From assembly GCA_964578835.1 (NCBI GenBank), contig CAZOEL010000023.1:1-64000 (forward strand): a stretch of DNA of 64,000 nt, in the 5' to 3' direction. The stretch comes from CAZOEL01 sp964578835. GTDB lineage: Bacteria > Desulfobacterota > Syntrophobacteria > Syntrophobacterales > Syntrophobacteraceae. Below, piece after piece: positions 13,950 to 23,237 of the stretch (positions within the stretch are counted from its first letter, which is position 1; each line of letters starts with the position of its first letter). Position numbers and translations under genes: made by a program. The notes under the pieces were generated by a model, which was given only the letters and a program-made list of their open reading frames with translations, was not told the DNA's origin and made no database searches.

Positions 13950-15488
13950 TTATTTTACCGCCACGGCCTGCTTCGCCGGCGCGACTACCTCTGCGGCTCG
14001 CGCAGCGGCGCTGCTCGCCTGAGCTACCGATTCGGGGATATCCATGGGCCCCTGAGCGCAACCGCAAACGAAAATACCGGGTCGCGTCGAGTTCAGAGGA
14101 GCCAGCGGGTATGTCTTGAAGAAGCCGTTGGCGTCAAGCTCCACACCGAACAGCTCGGCAAGAATCTTCGTGCTGCTGGCAGGAACGCACGCCGTCGCCA
14201 GCACAACCATATCGAAGGTTTCGTGCACTACCTGCCTGCTCGTGGTCGATTCATACCAGACGACCGGATTGCGCGCCTCATCTTCGGTTATCTCAGCAAC
14301 GCGCCCGCGAACATAGCGGATATTGGCCTGAAGCCCGCCGCGCAGCTTGTATTCTTCAAAGCCTCTGCCCACCGCCCGAAGATCCATGCAAAAAATGGAT
14401 GAGTTGACATCGTTGTCATGCTCGAAGGCTATCATGGCTTCCTTGACCGAGTGCATGCAGCAGTAGGAGGAGCAGAAGCGGTTGAACCTGAAATCTCTCG
14501 ATCCGACGCACTGAATGAATGCAAGCTTCTTGGCGAGATGAGCCGTCGCCTTCTTCGCCTCGAGACTTGCAACCTTGGCCTTGAGGCTCAGGGCCTTTTC
14601 AGCGGCGGCGGCCCAAGCGGGAATGTCAACGCCCTCGAGAGAAGCTCCCGATTTGGCCATTTCGATGACTTCGGCTGATGATTTGCCGTGCTTCTCCTCA
14701 AGCTGCTTGACCTGCCGGTCAGCCTTCTTGTGCTCCTTTTCAAGCTCTTCGAGCTCTTTTTCGATAGCGATATCGGAAGGCCTGTCGAGGTGACCCGCAG
14801 TCGGCCCGCTTGCGCTCAAAAGCCGTTCGAATTCCAAGGCCGTGACCACATTGGCGATGTTATCGTAGCCATACTCGGGAACGACCGAAGGATTAAAAGC
14901 GTCATAGCCACTGGCGAGAATGATCGCTCCGGCTTCGATATCGATCATCTTATCTTTTTGCTCGAAATCGATGGCTTTAGCCTGGCAGACCTTGGCGCAG
15001 ACGCCGCATTTTTTTCCCTGGCCGAGCTGACGGCAGGCGGGGGCGTCGATCGTGAACACGGAAGGGATGCCTTGCGGGAAGTACTTATAGATCGCCTTGC
15101 GGGTTCCGAGCCCTTCATTGTAGGCGTCCGAGACCGAGGTCGGACACTTTTCCGCACACGATCCGCACCCGGTGCACAGGTCTTCGTTGACGTACCGGGC
15201 CTTCTTCTTCACACGGATCTTGAAGGCTCCAACTTCGCCGCTCACTTCTTCCACTTCGCTGTAGGCAAGAAGATTGATTCGGGGATGTCGACCGACATCC
15301 AATAGTTTCGGGGAAAGAATTCAGATGGCGCAGTCGTTGGTGGGAAACGTCTTGTCCAGTTGGGCCATCTTTCCGCCAATACTGGGAAGCTTTTCCACCA
15401 TATGGACCTGGATGCCCATCTCCGCCAAATCCAGGGAAGCTTGTATACCGGCGATTCCACCGCCGATTACCAATACATCGTTGCTCAC
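13950..15488 (-). CDS. hdrA: HdrA-like protein, N-terminal module, selenoprotein
   Basis: A 512-aa HdrA-type flavoprotein read through a TGA at 15321-15323. The FAD motif VLVIGGGIAGIQASLDLAEM lies before it and LDKTFPTNDCAI-Sec-ILSPKLLDVGRHP spans it, where Sec takes the second Cys position of the HdrA Cys-x-x-Cys motif. Next come CTGCGSCAEKCP and CGVCAKVCQ ferredoxin motifs, and an insertion with a coiled coil (EKELEELEKEHKKADRQVKQ). Without readthrough the two parts would each be half an FAD domain. GTG at 15488 follows AGGTGT; an in-frame ATG four codons upstream is an alternative. It lacks the IGVFVC domain, which is supplied by the next gene. Confidence 0.88.
15284..15299 (-). promoter_or_regulatory. 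SECIS-like hairpin for split HdrA
   Basis: GATGTC-GGTC-GACATC, a perfect 6-bp stem with a GGUC loop, 21 nt after the TGA. A GGUC-containing apical loop is the hallmark of the E. coli fdhF SECIS. Confidence 0.7.
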
Positions 15489-15526
15489 ATCACACCTCAT
15501 TCGCTTTGCGGGTTGAGCGCTCAGTT

Positions 15527-16648
15527 CTACATGCCTTCGGCAATTAAAGTCGTAAGGTCTTTTATCTGGATATCCGCATCCATGCTGGTCAGCGCGCAGC
15601 TCAGATGAATCTGACATTTGGGACAGGCCGTTACCAGGGTACCTGCGCCCGTCGCCTGGGCTTCCTTGATGCGCTCGACCTGGATCTGCTTGGAGCCGGT
15701 CGAACAGTTGGCCCAGCCGCTGGTTCCGCAGCAAACTGCATTTTCCCTGTTCCTTTGCATCTCGACGAACCGGGAGTCCTGCATATTTTTCAGGATGTTG
15801 CGGGGACCGTCATAAATTCCGGCCATTCTGCCGAGTCGGCATGGATCATGGAAAGTGTAGGTTCCGTTTCCATTTCGAAGGCTCAGTCTACCGTCTGCCA
15901 GCATCTGCTGAACCAGATCGTAGAAATGAACGACTTCGAAGCCCAGATCGCCCAGATATTCGGGATAATGATGCTTGAAGGTATAGTAGCCTTCGGGGCA
16001 GTTGAACACCACCCGTTTGGCGCCGGATCTCCGGATGAGCTCGACGTTGCGCTGGGCCAGCTTCTTGAAAGTATCGACCTTTCCGTTCCAGAGCATGTCA
16101 TGACCGCAACAGGCTTCCTCGTCGCTCACTACCGGCTCGATTCCTCCGGCGTTCAGTATCTTGATCACGTTCCGGCTGGTGGAGAGGCTGTCAACGCCCA
16201 TGTCCCGGAAGATAACGTCAAAATAGGGCATGCAGCCGACGAAGAAATATGTATCGCCGGTTTCGGCGATCTTCCCGGCTTCTTTGGCCCAGGCGGTCTT
16301 GTTCTGCTTCAGTCCCTGAGTCTGCATCTCCATGATGATCTGCAGCATGCCGTGGTGGGCAAGAACCGGACTTGTGCCGCGCTTCAAAGCCTCTTCCCTC
16401 AGAGCGCGCATGAATTCCGGAAAATTGATCTTCGTGGGGCAACGCTCGAAGCAGCGGCTGCAGGTGAGGCATGACCAGAGCTCGCGGTCGTTCAGCAGTT
16501 CGTCGCCAAGCTCTAGCAAGGCCTTTTCCACGATGATGCGCGGCGAAAAGCTCGGCTGAACCCTGGAGACGGGGCAGCTTCCGGTGCAAACGCCGCAATC
16601 GAGACAGGCATAGGTTTGATAAGTTTTTACGGCTTCTTCGATATTCAT
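15527..16648 (-). CDS. HdrC-HdrB fusion (HdrD-like heterodisulfide reductase subunit)
   Basis: A 373-aa protein. The N-terminal ~110 residues form the HdrC part with two 4Fe-4S motifs, CLDCGVCTGSCP and CLTCSRCFERCP. Residues ~135-360 form the HdrB part with two CCG domains: the first has C...CCGHDM but CPEG instead of the final CxxC, the second is complete (DPCRLGRM ... CCGTSGWANC ... CPKCQIHL). These domains bind the noncubane cluster used to reduce disulfides or similar substrates. The ATG overlaps the stop of the upstream mvhD gene (ATGA), so translation is coupled. The real substrate is unknown, since CoM and CoB are absent from bacteria. Confidence 0.88.
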   Translation of the reverse strand: MNIEEAVKTYQTYACLDCGVCTGSCPVSRVQPSFSPRIIVEKALLELGDELLNDRELWSCLTCSRCFERCPTKINFPEFMRALREEALKRGTSPVLAHHGMLQIIMEMQTQGLKQNKTAWAKEAGKIAETGDTYFFVGCMPYFDVIFRDMGVDSLSTSRNVIKILNAGGIEPVVSDEEACCGHDMLWNGKVDTFKKLAQRNVELIRRSGAKRVVFNCPEGYYTFKHHYPEYLGDLGFEVVHFYDLVQQMLADGRLSLRNGNGTYTFHDPCRLGRMAGIYDGPRNILKNMQDSRFVEMQRNRENAVCCGTSGWANCSTGSKQIQVERIKEAQATGAGTLVTACPKCQIHLSCALTSMDADIQIKDLTTLIAEGM

Positions 16649-17064
16649 GCAGCTACTCCCAGGGGAGACTTTCCAAGCTTCTTAATCTTTTCCGTAAACG
16701 CAGTGACTATCCCGGCAAAGCGGGCGCCCTCGGCGGAGGAGACCCATTCCAGAGCCAGGCGCTCGGTGTCGATCCCCATCAGTCCGAGCAGTTCACCTGT
16801 CATGTTTATGATTTTGTCGGCCTTTTCATTACCGTCCAGGTAATGGCAGTCACCGAAGTGTCAGCCGCTCACCAGGACGCCGTCGGCCCCGAGTTGAAAC
16901 GCTTTGAGAATGAAGTCCGGCGAAACGCGGCCTGAGCACATCACCCGGATCACACGAATATTCGGAGGATATTGCAGGCGGCTGACTCCGGCCAGATCCG
17001 CACCGGCATAAGCGCACCAGTTGCAGCAAAAAGCAATGATCTTGGGCTCGAACTCCGCAGTCAT
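16645..17064 (-). CDS. mvhD: MvhD-type iron-sulfur subunit, selenoprotein
   Basis: A 139-aa MvhD/FrhD-family electron-transfer subunit read through a TGA at 16861-16863 (codon 68): GVLVSG-Sec-HFGDCHYLDGN, where the other mvhD of the operon has GCHFGDCHY. The first conserved site keeps Cys (FCCNWCAYAGADLAGVSR). The C-terminal part after the TGA continues with the family sequence (LLGLMGIDTERLALEWVSSA, GIVTAFTEKIKKLG). The start was set at the ATG with GAAGGA upstream. The stop overlaps the hdrCB start. It lacks the winged helix of the longer paralogue. It should pass electrons between HdrA and a partner. Confidence 0.9.
16827..16845 (-). promoter_or_regulatory. SECIS-like hairpin for short MvhD
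   Basis: CATTACC-TGGAC-GGTAATG, a perfect 7-bp stem starting 15 nt after the TGA. Confidence 0.65.
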
Positions 17065-17122
17065 TATATATATTCCTTCTCTATTGAGCACACTTTCAGC
17101 AAATACATCCACAATCGTTTAT

Positions 17123-17179
17123 CGGGAAAAGCCCGAAGCCTTTGCCTTAATAGAATGCAAGGCTCGCAGGCTTTTCCCG
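17123..17179 (-). promoter_or_regulatory. intercistronic hairpin between fused hdrA and mvhD
   Basis: CGGGAAAAGCC (17123-17133) pairs with GGCTTTTCCCG (17169-17179), with an inner AGCCTT/AAGGCT stem. It fills most of the 126-nt gap. It resembles the hairpin at 12174-12212 in position only (both upstream of an mvhD gene). Confidence 0.6.
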
Positions 17180-17190
17180 TCACACCGACC

Positions 17191-20100
17191 TTATTTGCAC
17201 AAGGCGGCTTCAACCATCGTGAGCACTTCCTTGTCGTTGAAGTGGCGAATGGCGGCTGCGCCTGTCGGGCACGCCACAGCGCATGCGCCGCACCCTTTGC
17301 AGAGCGCTTCCTGGATCTCGGAGATCAGGACGCCGTCACTCACTTCGACCAGTCGCGGAGCGCCATACGGGCAAGCCTCGACGCACTTGCCGCAGCCTCG
17401 ACAGAGGCCGGCGTCAACAGCGGAGACAATCCCTTCGACCTCGATGCTCTTCTGCGACAGGATGGTTGCAGCGCGCGCCGCGGCCGCCTGAGCCTGGGCG
17501 ATGCTCTCATCGATCGGCTTCGGATAATGGGCGAGGCCGCACACAAAGACGCCGTCTGAGGCAAAGTCCACCGGACGCAGCTTCATGTGCACCTCGAGGA
17601 AGAACTTATCCTGGCTGAGCGGCACCTTGAAAAGCTGGCCCAGATCTTCAGCGCCTTTGGTCTGGATAGCGCTTGCAAGAGTTATGAAGTCGGGCTTTAA
17701 AGTAATCGGACGCCTCAAGATGTGATCGAGCAAAGTGACTTCGAGAGATCCGTCGCTTTTCTGCTCGACTACCGGCTTATGATCGGAGTCGAAACGAACG
17801 AAGACGACGCCGAGCCTTCGAGCTTCCTTATAGAGATCTTCTCTCTCGCCATAGGTGCGGATATCCCGATAGAGGATGTAGACGTCCATATCCGGGTTGC
17901 GCTCTTTGAGCTCCACTGCCTTCTGAACGGAGAAAGTGCAGCAGATCTTGCTGCAGTGTGGCCGATCCGGCTCGCGGGATCCCACGCATTGGATGAATAC
18001 GGCGCTTGAAGCTTTTTTTACGACATCGCTATCCCACGCCTCGTCAAGCTCGTGCCAGCGGAAGACGCGATCGTTTTTTCCATAGAGATAATCGTCTGGA
18101 GTAATGGAATGGGCTCCGGTTGCAAGAATCGTCGCCCCATGCTCGATTTCGAGCGCGCCGTCAGAGCCGTTTGCCGTCACCATCGACTTGAAGTTGCCGA
18201 TATAGCCGGAGGTGTTCGTCACCTTGGAGCCGAGGTGAACCTCGACATTCCGGTTCTTCTTCACCTCTTCGATAAGATCCGCCAGGAAGTCGGGAACGCT
18301 TTCGCCTTTCCAAGTCTTCTTGAGCTTCAGAGCATGGCCGCCCAGCTGATCTTTCTCCTCTACGATATGGGCCTTGAATCCCTGCTTCGCCAGGGTGAGC
18401 GCGCTCACCATGCCGGCCACTCCGCCTCCCACGACCATTGCGGCGGGAGTTACGGGAACTGACGGCATGCCGAGAGGCTCGATGAGAGAAGCCTTGGCGA
18501 CAGCCATCCTCACGAGGTCCTTGGCCTTCTCGGTTGCGGAATCGGGATCGGATGCATGCACCCAGGAGCATTGATCGCGGATATTGGCCTGCTCGTAGAG
18601 GTACTTATTGAGTCCGCTATTTCTCAGAGTTTCCTGGAAAAGCGGCTCATGCGTACGGGGCGAGCATGCCGCCACGACCACGCGATTCAGATTCTGCTCC
18701 TTGATCACGCTTACGAGCTTATCCTGCGCATCCTGAGAGCAGGAAAAGAGGTTTTCCTGAACATAAGCGACATTTGGAAGCGTTTTCGCATATTCCACCA
18801 CTTCGGCTACACGAACGACGCTGGATATGTTTATGCCGCAGTTGCAGACGAAAACTCCGATTCTCTGCGGTTCTCCAGCGACATCCCGCTCTTCGGGGAA
18901 GGTCTTCTCCTGAACGAGCGTATGGCGTGAAGCGGCCAGTCTGCTCGCCGCAGCGCCGGCCGCTGCCGAAGCTTCCATAACCGAAAGGGGAATATCCTTG
19001 GGACCCTGAAGGACTCCGCAGACGTAAACACCGGGCTTGGAAGTGGACACCGGAGAAAAGCTGCTCGTTGAAGCGAAGTTGTAATGATCCAGCTCGATTC
19101 CAAGTTTGTGCGCCAGTTCCTGGACTTCGACGGAAGCTTCGAGGCCTACCGAAAGCACAACCAAATCGAAGTCTTCGCTAAGCATCTCACCTTCTTCGCT
19201 GACATAACTGAGACGCAGGCCGTCTGCGCCGTGGATGCTGTCGAGAGTATGAATTCTCGAGCGCACGAAGCGAATGCCGCTGTCTTTGGCGCGGTTGTAA
19301 TATTGCTCGAACTCCTTGCCGTACGTGCGCATATCCATGAAAAAAATGGCGGCGTCGAGATCGCCTTTGGCGTGCTCTTTCGCTATTACCGCTTCCTTAA
19401 TGGCGTACATGCAGCAGACGCCCGAACAGTAGCCGTTATCGCAGCGATTGATGTCGCGCGAGCCGACGCACTGGAGCCAGGCGATCTTCTTGGGTTCGTG
19501 AGCGGACGCCTCTTTTGCCTTCAGCGCATCGAGCTTCGCTTGAAGCTCGGCGACGCGTGAGCCGAGCGCAGCCCATCGCTTGGTTTCGTCATCAACGTCT
19601 GATCCCGCGTTGACGACTACCTGGATGTAATCGGTGCTCTTGCCGTGTTTTTCTTCGAGTTGTTTCACCTGACGAGCCAGCTTGCCGAGCTCTTTTTCTC
19701 CATCCGCTATCTCTTCATGGAGAGCCAGAAGGGAAGGCTGAACGAGATGACCGGTCGTAGGACCGCCTGCGCTCAAAAGACGCTCGAATTCCATCGCCGT
19801 GACAACATTGGGGTGGTTGGCGTAATTATAAGCGTCGAAGCGACTCGGGTCGAAAGTGTGGAATCCGGTCGAGACGATGACCGCCCCCACGTTGAGATCG
19901 AGAATCTGTTCTTTTTGCTCGTAATTGATGGCGTCGGCGGGACAGACTTTGGCGCAAACGCCGCATTTCTTTCCCTGGCCCAACTGACGGCAGTTTTCCG
20001 CATCGATGGCGTAAGCGGAGGGAATGGCCTGTGCGTAATACTTGAAGACGGCCTTTCTTTTACCAAGCCCCGCATTGTAGGCGTCGATCACGACCGTGGG

Positions 20101-20472
20101 GCATTTTTCCGCGCACGCGCCGCAGGAGATGCATTTGTCAAGGTCTACGTAACGCGGTTTATTGATGACCTTTACCTGAAAGTTACCTTCTGCGCCGCTG
20201 ATGCTGTCAAGTTCTGAGTTGGTGAGGAGATTGATATTGAGATGCCGGCCGACCTCGACCAGCTTGGGGGAAATGATTCACATTGCGCATTCGTTTGTCG
20301 GAAAGGTCTTGTCCAGCTGGGCCATGCCGCCGCCGATGGCCGGACCTTTTTCCACGAGGTGCACGTAGTAGCCTGAGTTGGCCAGATCGAGGGCAGCTTG
20401 CATGCCGGCGATTCCTCCGCCGATCACCAAAACTGACCCGATGGTCCCGTTACCGAATCCGTTAGTCGTCAT
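17191..20472 (-). CDS. hdrA: double HdrA fusion, selenoprotein
   Basis: A ~1093-aa protein read through a TGA at 20278-20280 (codon 65): LDKTFPTNECAM-Sec-IISPKLVEVGRH. The first ~430 residues repeat the architecture of the split N-terminal HdrA: FAD site VLVIGGGIAGMQAALDLANS, ferredoxin motifs CISCGACAEKCP and CGVCAKVCP, and a coiled-coil insertion. A second full HdrA follows (IGVFVCNCGINISSVVRVAE, NIRDQCSWVHAS, FAD site AMVVGGGVAGMVSALTLAKQ) ending in CRGCGKCVEACP and CKGCGACAVACP. It should hold two FADs and several 4Fe-4S clusters, the core of a flavin-based bifurcating complex. AGGAG precedes the ATG at 20472. It is the first gene of the operon. Confidence 0.9.
20245..20262 (-). promoter_or_regulatory. 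SECIS-like hairpin for fused HdrA
   Basis: CTGGTC-GAGGTC-GGCCGG: a 6-bp stem with two G-U pairs and a loop containing GGUC, 15 nt after the TGA. Confidence 0.65.
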
Positions 20473-20513
20473 ACTCACTCCTGAAGGCAATCTCACTGTA
20501 CGCGGAGGATCTT

Positions 20514-20569
20514 TTGTAGAGGGGGCGGAAAAATCGAAAAAGACACTCGCTCTTCGGAGCCCCCTACAA
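20514..20569 (-). promoter_or_regulatory. hairpin in the hdr operon leader
   Basis: TTGTAG-A-GGGGGC at 20514-20526 pairs with GCCCCCTACAA ending at 20569. It lies in the 5' leader between the promoter and the first gene. It could act as an attenuator, protect the 5' end or stop antisense transcription. Confidence 0.45.
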
Positions 20570-20601
20570 GTTTGTAATTAAGATCACATAAGCAGACCTT
20601 T

Positions 20602-20631
20602 TGTATAACCTCAACACGGGCTCGTTGTCAA
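20602..20631 (-). promoter_or_regulatory. sigma70-type promoter of the hdr operon
   Basis: On the minus strand TTGACA (20631-20626) is followed after 18 nt by TATACA (20607-20602). The predicted leader to the ATG is about 120 nt. The remainder of 20473-20893 holds the leader hairpin and a TATAAT (20835-20840) that could be the -10 box of the divergent aminotransferase gene, without a clear -35 box. Confidence 0.6.
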
Positions 20632-20893
20632 GCGAACATCATTCCATATTTTTCAGTTTATCAGTGATTTAGAGCATGAAGAAGCAGGATTGCAGACCTT
20701 TTTCCCACCGGCCCCTCCTCGAGCCGTAACGCCTCCCCTTCGAGCAGGATTCTAACTGACTTCAGGCTTTTTCTTATGCTCTTTGGCGGAGCCGCGTGCC
20801 AACAATAGTCATCGCCAAAAAGTAAAAAGAGGAATATAATGTCCGACCAATGCTGAATTCATATCGTATGTGCACTTTAGAGCGGAGGAAAAT

Positions 20894-22084
20894 ATGGCGG
20901 TAGCTAAGAAGATGCTCCACTTCATGGAGAGCTCGTCCTGGATACGAAAAATGTTTGAAGAGGGAGCGCGTCTAAAACAAATTCACGGGGCCGATAAGGT
21001 CTTCGACTTTAGCCTGGGCAACCCCAATGTGCCTCCACCTGAAATAGTCAAGCAAAAGCTGCTGGAACTGGTGGAAAAAGATGAGCCCGGCATTCACAGC
21101 TACATGCCGAATGCGGGCCTTTATGAGACTCGCTGCGCGCTTTCTTCGTTCCTCTGCGAAGATTACTGCATCTCGGTTGCTGCGGATCATATCATAGCGA
21201 CATGCGGAGCGGCCGGAGCGCTCAATATTATTTTTAAGGCTCTGCTCGATCCTGGAGATGAAGTGCTTGTTCCTCGCCCCTACTTTGTCGAATACGCCTT
21301 CTATGCCGACAATCACGGCGGCGTGCTCAAGACGGTTCCAACGAACGACGACTTCTCTCTCAATATTGACCAGATGGAACAGGCCATCGGGCCCAAGACA
21401 AAGATCGTCTTAATCAACTCCCCCAACAACCCCACTGGGCAGATCTATTCCGATGCTGAGCTCATGGAGCTTGGAAAGCTGCTGGAACAGAAGAGCAGGG
21501 AGTATAACCGGGTCATTTATCTGGTATCCGATGAGCCCTATAGAAAAATCGTCTATGACGATTGCTCCGTACCTTGCGTTTTCAGCCATTATCCAAACAG
21601 CCTGGTCGGCTCCTCCTACTCCAAGGACCTTTCTTTGCCTGGTGAGAGAATCGGCTTTGTGGCCGTTCATCCGCAGGCGGAGCAAATCGATGAGCTTATG
21701 TCCTCGCTGACGCTCGCCAACCGCATTCTGGGCTTTGTCAATGCTCCTGGACTCATGCAGAGGCTTATCATCGAGCTTCAGGGCGTATGCGTGGACGTGA
21801 GCATCTACCGACGCAAAAGAGATTGGTTGGTTGAAGGCTTGAAAGCCGCCGGATATGATCTCACGGTTCCCAGAGGCGCCTTTTATCTCTTCCCGAGAAG
21901 CCCCATAGCCGACGATGTGCTGTTTGTGAAAATGCTTCTCGAAGAAAATATTCTGGCTGTGCCGGGAAGCGGTTTCGGGGGACCGGGCCACTTTCGCATC
22001 GCCTATTGCGTAGACGATTCAACCATCGAAGGCTCCTTGCCGGGATTCAAACGAGCTATGGAGCGCGCCCGGACCGCACTTTAG
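20894..22084 (+). CDS. pyridoxal-phosphate aminotransferase, class I/II
   Basis: A ~396-aa fold-type I aminotransferase. Markers: the substrate loop SLGNPNVPPP, GAAGALNIIFKALLDPGDEV, the PNNPTG motif (INSPNNPTGQIYS) and the PLP lysine in SYSKDLSLPGERIGF, followed by GSGFGGPGHFRIAYC with the carboxylate-binding Arg. This pattern suits aspartate/aromatic-type aminotransferases, but the substrate cannot be told. GGAGGAAAAT before the ATG at 20894 decides the start over an upstream Met. It is divergent from the hdr operon, and a SPOR protein gene follows after 10 nt, probably in the same transcript. Confidence 0.9.
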   Translation: MAVAKKMLHFMESSSWIRKMFEEGARLKQIHGADKVFDFSLGNPNVPPPEIVKQKLLELVEKDEPGIHSYMPNAGLYETRCALSSFLCEDYCISVAADHIIATCGAAGALNIIFKALLDPGDEVLVPRPYFVEYAFYADNHGGVLKTVPTNDDFSLNIDQMEQAIGPKTKIVLINSPNNPTGQIYSDAELMELGKLLEQKSREYNRVIYLVSDEPYRKIVYDDCSVPCVFSHYPNSLVGSSYSKDLSLPGERIGFVAVHPQAEQIDELMSSLTLANRILGFVNAPGLMQRLIIELQGVCVDVSIYRRKRDWLVEGLKAAGYDLTVPRGAFYLFPRSPIADDVLFVKMLLEENILAVPGSGFGGPGHFRIAYCVDDSTIEGSLPGFKRAMERARTAL

Positions 22085-22094
22085 GAGAAAGCCC

Positions 22095-23042
22095 ATGCAG
22101 AACAAGCTCTTTTTGCAGAAGAAAGGCAGCTTGCCTTCAACGGGGAAAAGTTCCTATGTGAAGACTCTCTTGTGGTGTGCTGTCGGTCTTATCTTTCTCA
22201 TTATCGTTGCGCCTCTCTTTACCGGAAAGGAGCAAAAGCAGGGCGACCAGAAGCCGCCCGCTGAAAAGGGTGGAACCGTATTGAAAGAGATTCCACGGCC
22301 TCTTGCCGCCTTTCCCGAGCGCGCTTCGGAACCGGAGGCGATGCCCAGCGAAGCTAAAAAGGACGGGCTGCCCAAGCTTACCGCCATACCTGAGATGAAA
22401 AGCTTTCCGGACGGCGATCAGAGCTCGCCGTCTCCATCTCCGCCCGGGACCACGGCGCAATCGGGAACTGCTGTCGGTTCGCCGCCGGTAAATGAGCAAA
22501 TGCCTGCAGCGCATGAGCAGCAACATGTGGGGCAGAGCCCACTTAAAAAGGATATTCCAGCCGGCCATGCCGGCCAGGCGCCATCCGAAGGGACTCCAAC
22601 GCCGCCGAGCGCGAATCAGGCTCTCGCCTCATTCGGCCCACAGGCCTCGGCGCCGCCCGTCCCCACGGATTCGAAAGCAAAAGATGCTTCAGCCACAGCG
22701 ACTTCCATCAAGAAGCAAATGAAGAAGAACGCGGTTACCGATCCTTCTGCGCCACAACCCGCGGATGCGCAGAAGCCTGCGGCTAAAACCGGCAACACGC
22801 TTTTTACGGTGCAAGTCGGTTCATTCAAAGAAAAGCAAAATGCCGAAGAGCTTCAACAGAATTTAGCAAAACGCGGTTACGGGGTTGTGGTCAAATCGAC
22901 CAATCATCCCTCCCTCGGGCAATTATATGTGGTTCAGCTGCAGCCGGTGAACGATGTGAGAAAAGCAAGCACGCTTATGGCTCAAATAAAGCAAGAGGCG
23001 AGAGTTCAGCCGGTTCTTTTGAAGCTAAACTCCGGCGATTAA
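22095..23042 (+). CDS. SPOR-domain membrane protein
   Basis: A 315-aa protein with a short basic cytoplasmic start, one membrane helix (~residues 24-42, LLWCAVGLIFLIIVAPLF), a long Pro/Ala/Ser/Glu-rich linker (~45-230) and a C-terminal SPOR domain (~235-310: TLFTVQVGSFKEKQNAEELQ ... KRGYGVVV ... GQLYVVQLQPV). SPOR domains bind denuded peptidoglycan at division sites, as in FtsN or DamX. The long linker would span the periplasm. AGGAG precedes the start. It is cotranscribed with the aminotransferase; no functional link is evident. Confidence 0.88.
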   Translation: MQNKLFLQKKGSLPSTGKSSYVKTLLWCAVGLIFLIIVAPLFTGKEQKQGDQKPPAEKGGTVLKEIPRPLAAFPERASEPEAMPSEAKKDGLPKLTAIPEMKSFPDGDQSSPSPSPPGTTAQSGTAVGSPPVNEQMPAAHEQQHVGQSPLKKDIPAGHAGQAPSEGTPTPPSANQALASFGPQASAPPVPTDSKAKDASATATSIKKQMKKNAVTDPSAPQPADAQKPAAKTGNTLFTVQVGSFKEKQNAEELQQNLAKRGYGVVVKSTNHPSLGQLYVVQLQPVNDVRKASTLMAQIKQEARVQPVLLKLNSGD

Positions 23043-23118
23043 ACATATAAATAAAAGAGATGAACGGCATTCGGTCATAACGGGCCCGACATCTTTCGCA
23101 CAAACGGGTTGGATCTAA

Positions 23119-23158
23119 ACCGGCGCCATCTCTCACCTTCGTTTGAGATGACGCCGGT
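23119..23158. terminator. bidirectional terminator-like palindrome
   Basis: ACCGGCGCCATCTC pairs with GAGATGACGCCGGT (one mismatch) in the gap between the convergent SPOR-protein gene and the Cys-rich gene. No T run follows on either strand. Confidence 0.5.
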
Positions 23159-23237
23159 CCAAGCTACAGAGTCGTTTGCGATATAATGTAAGCGCCCGAT
23201 GAGCCAAAGACTTTTGTCTCTCGGAAAAGGAATCGAC

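Noticed and set aside
15302..15460. Possibility that the hdr ORF breaks are frameshifts or pseudogenes
   Set aside because: Each break is a single TGA with the reading frame unchanged, at a conserved Cys position, with a hairpin behind it; selenocysteine explains all four.
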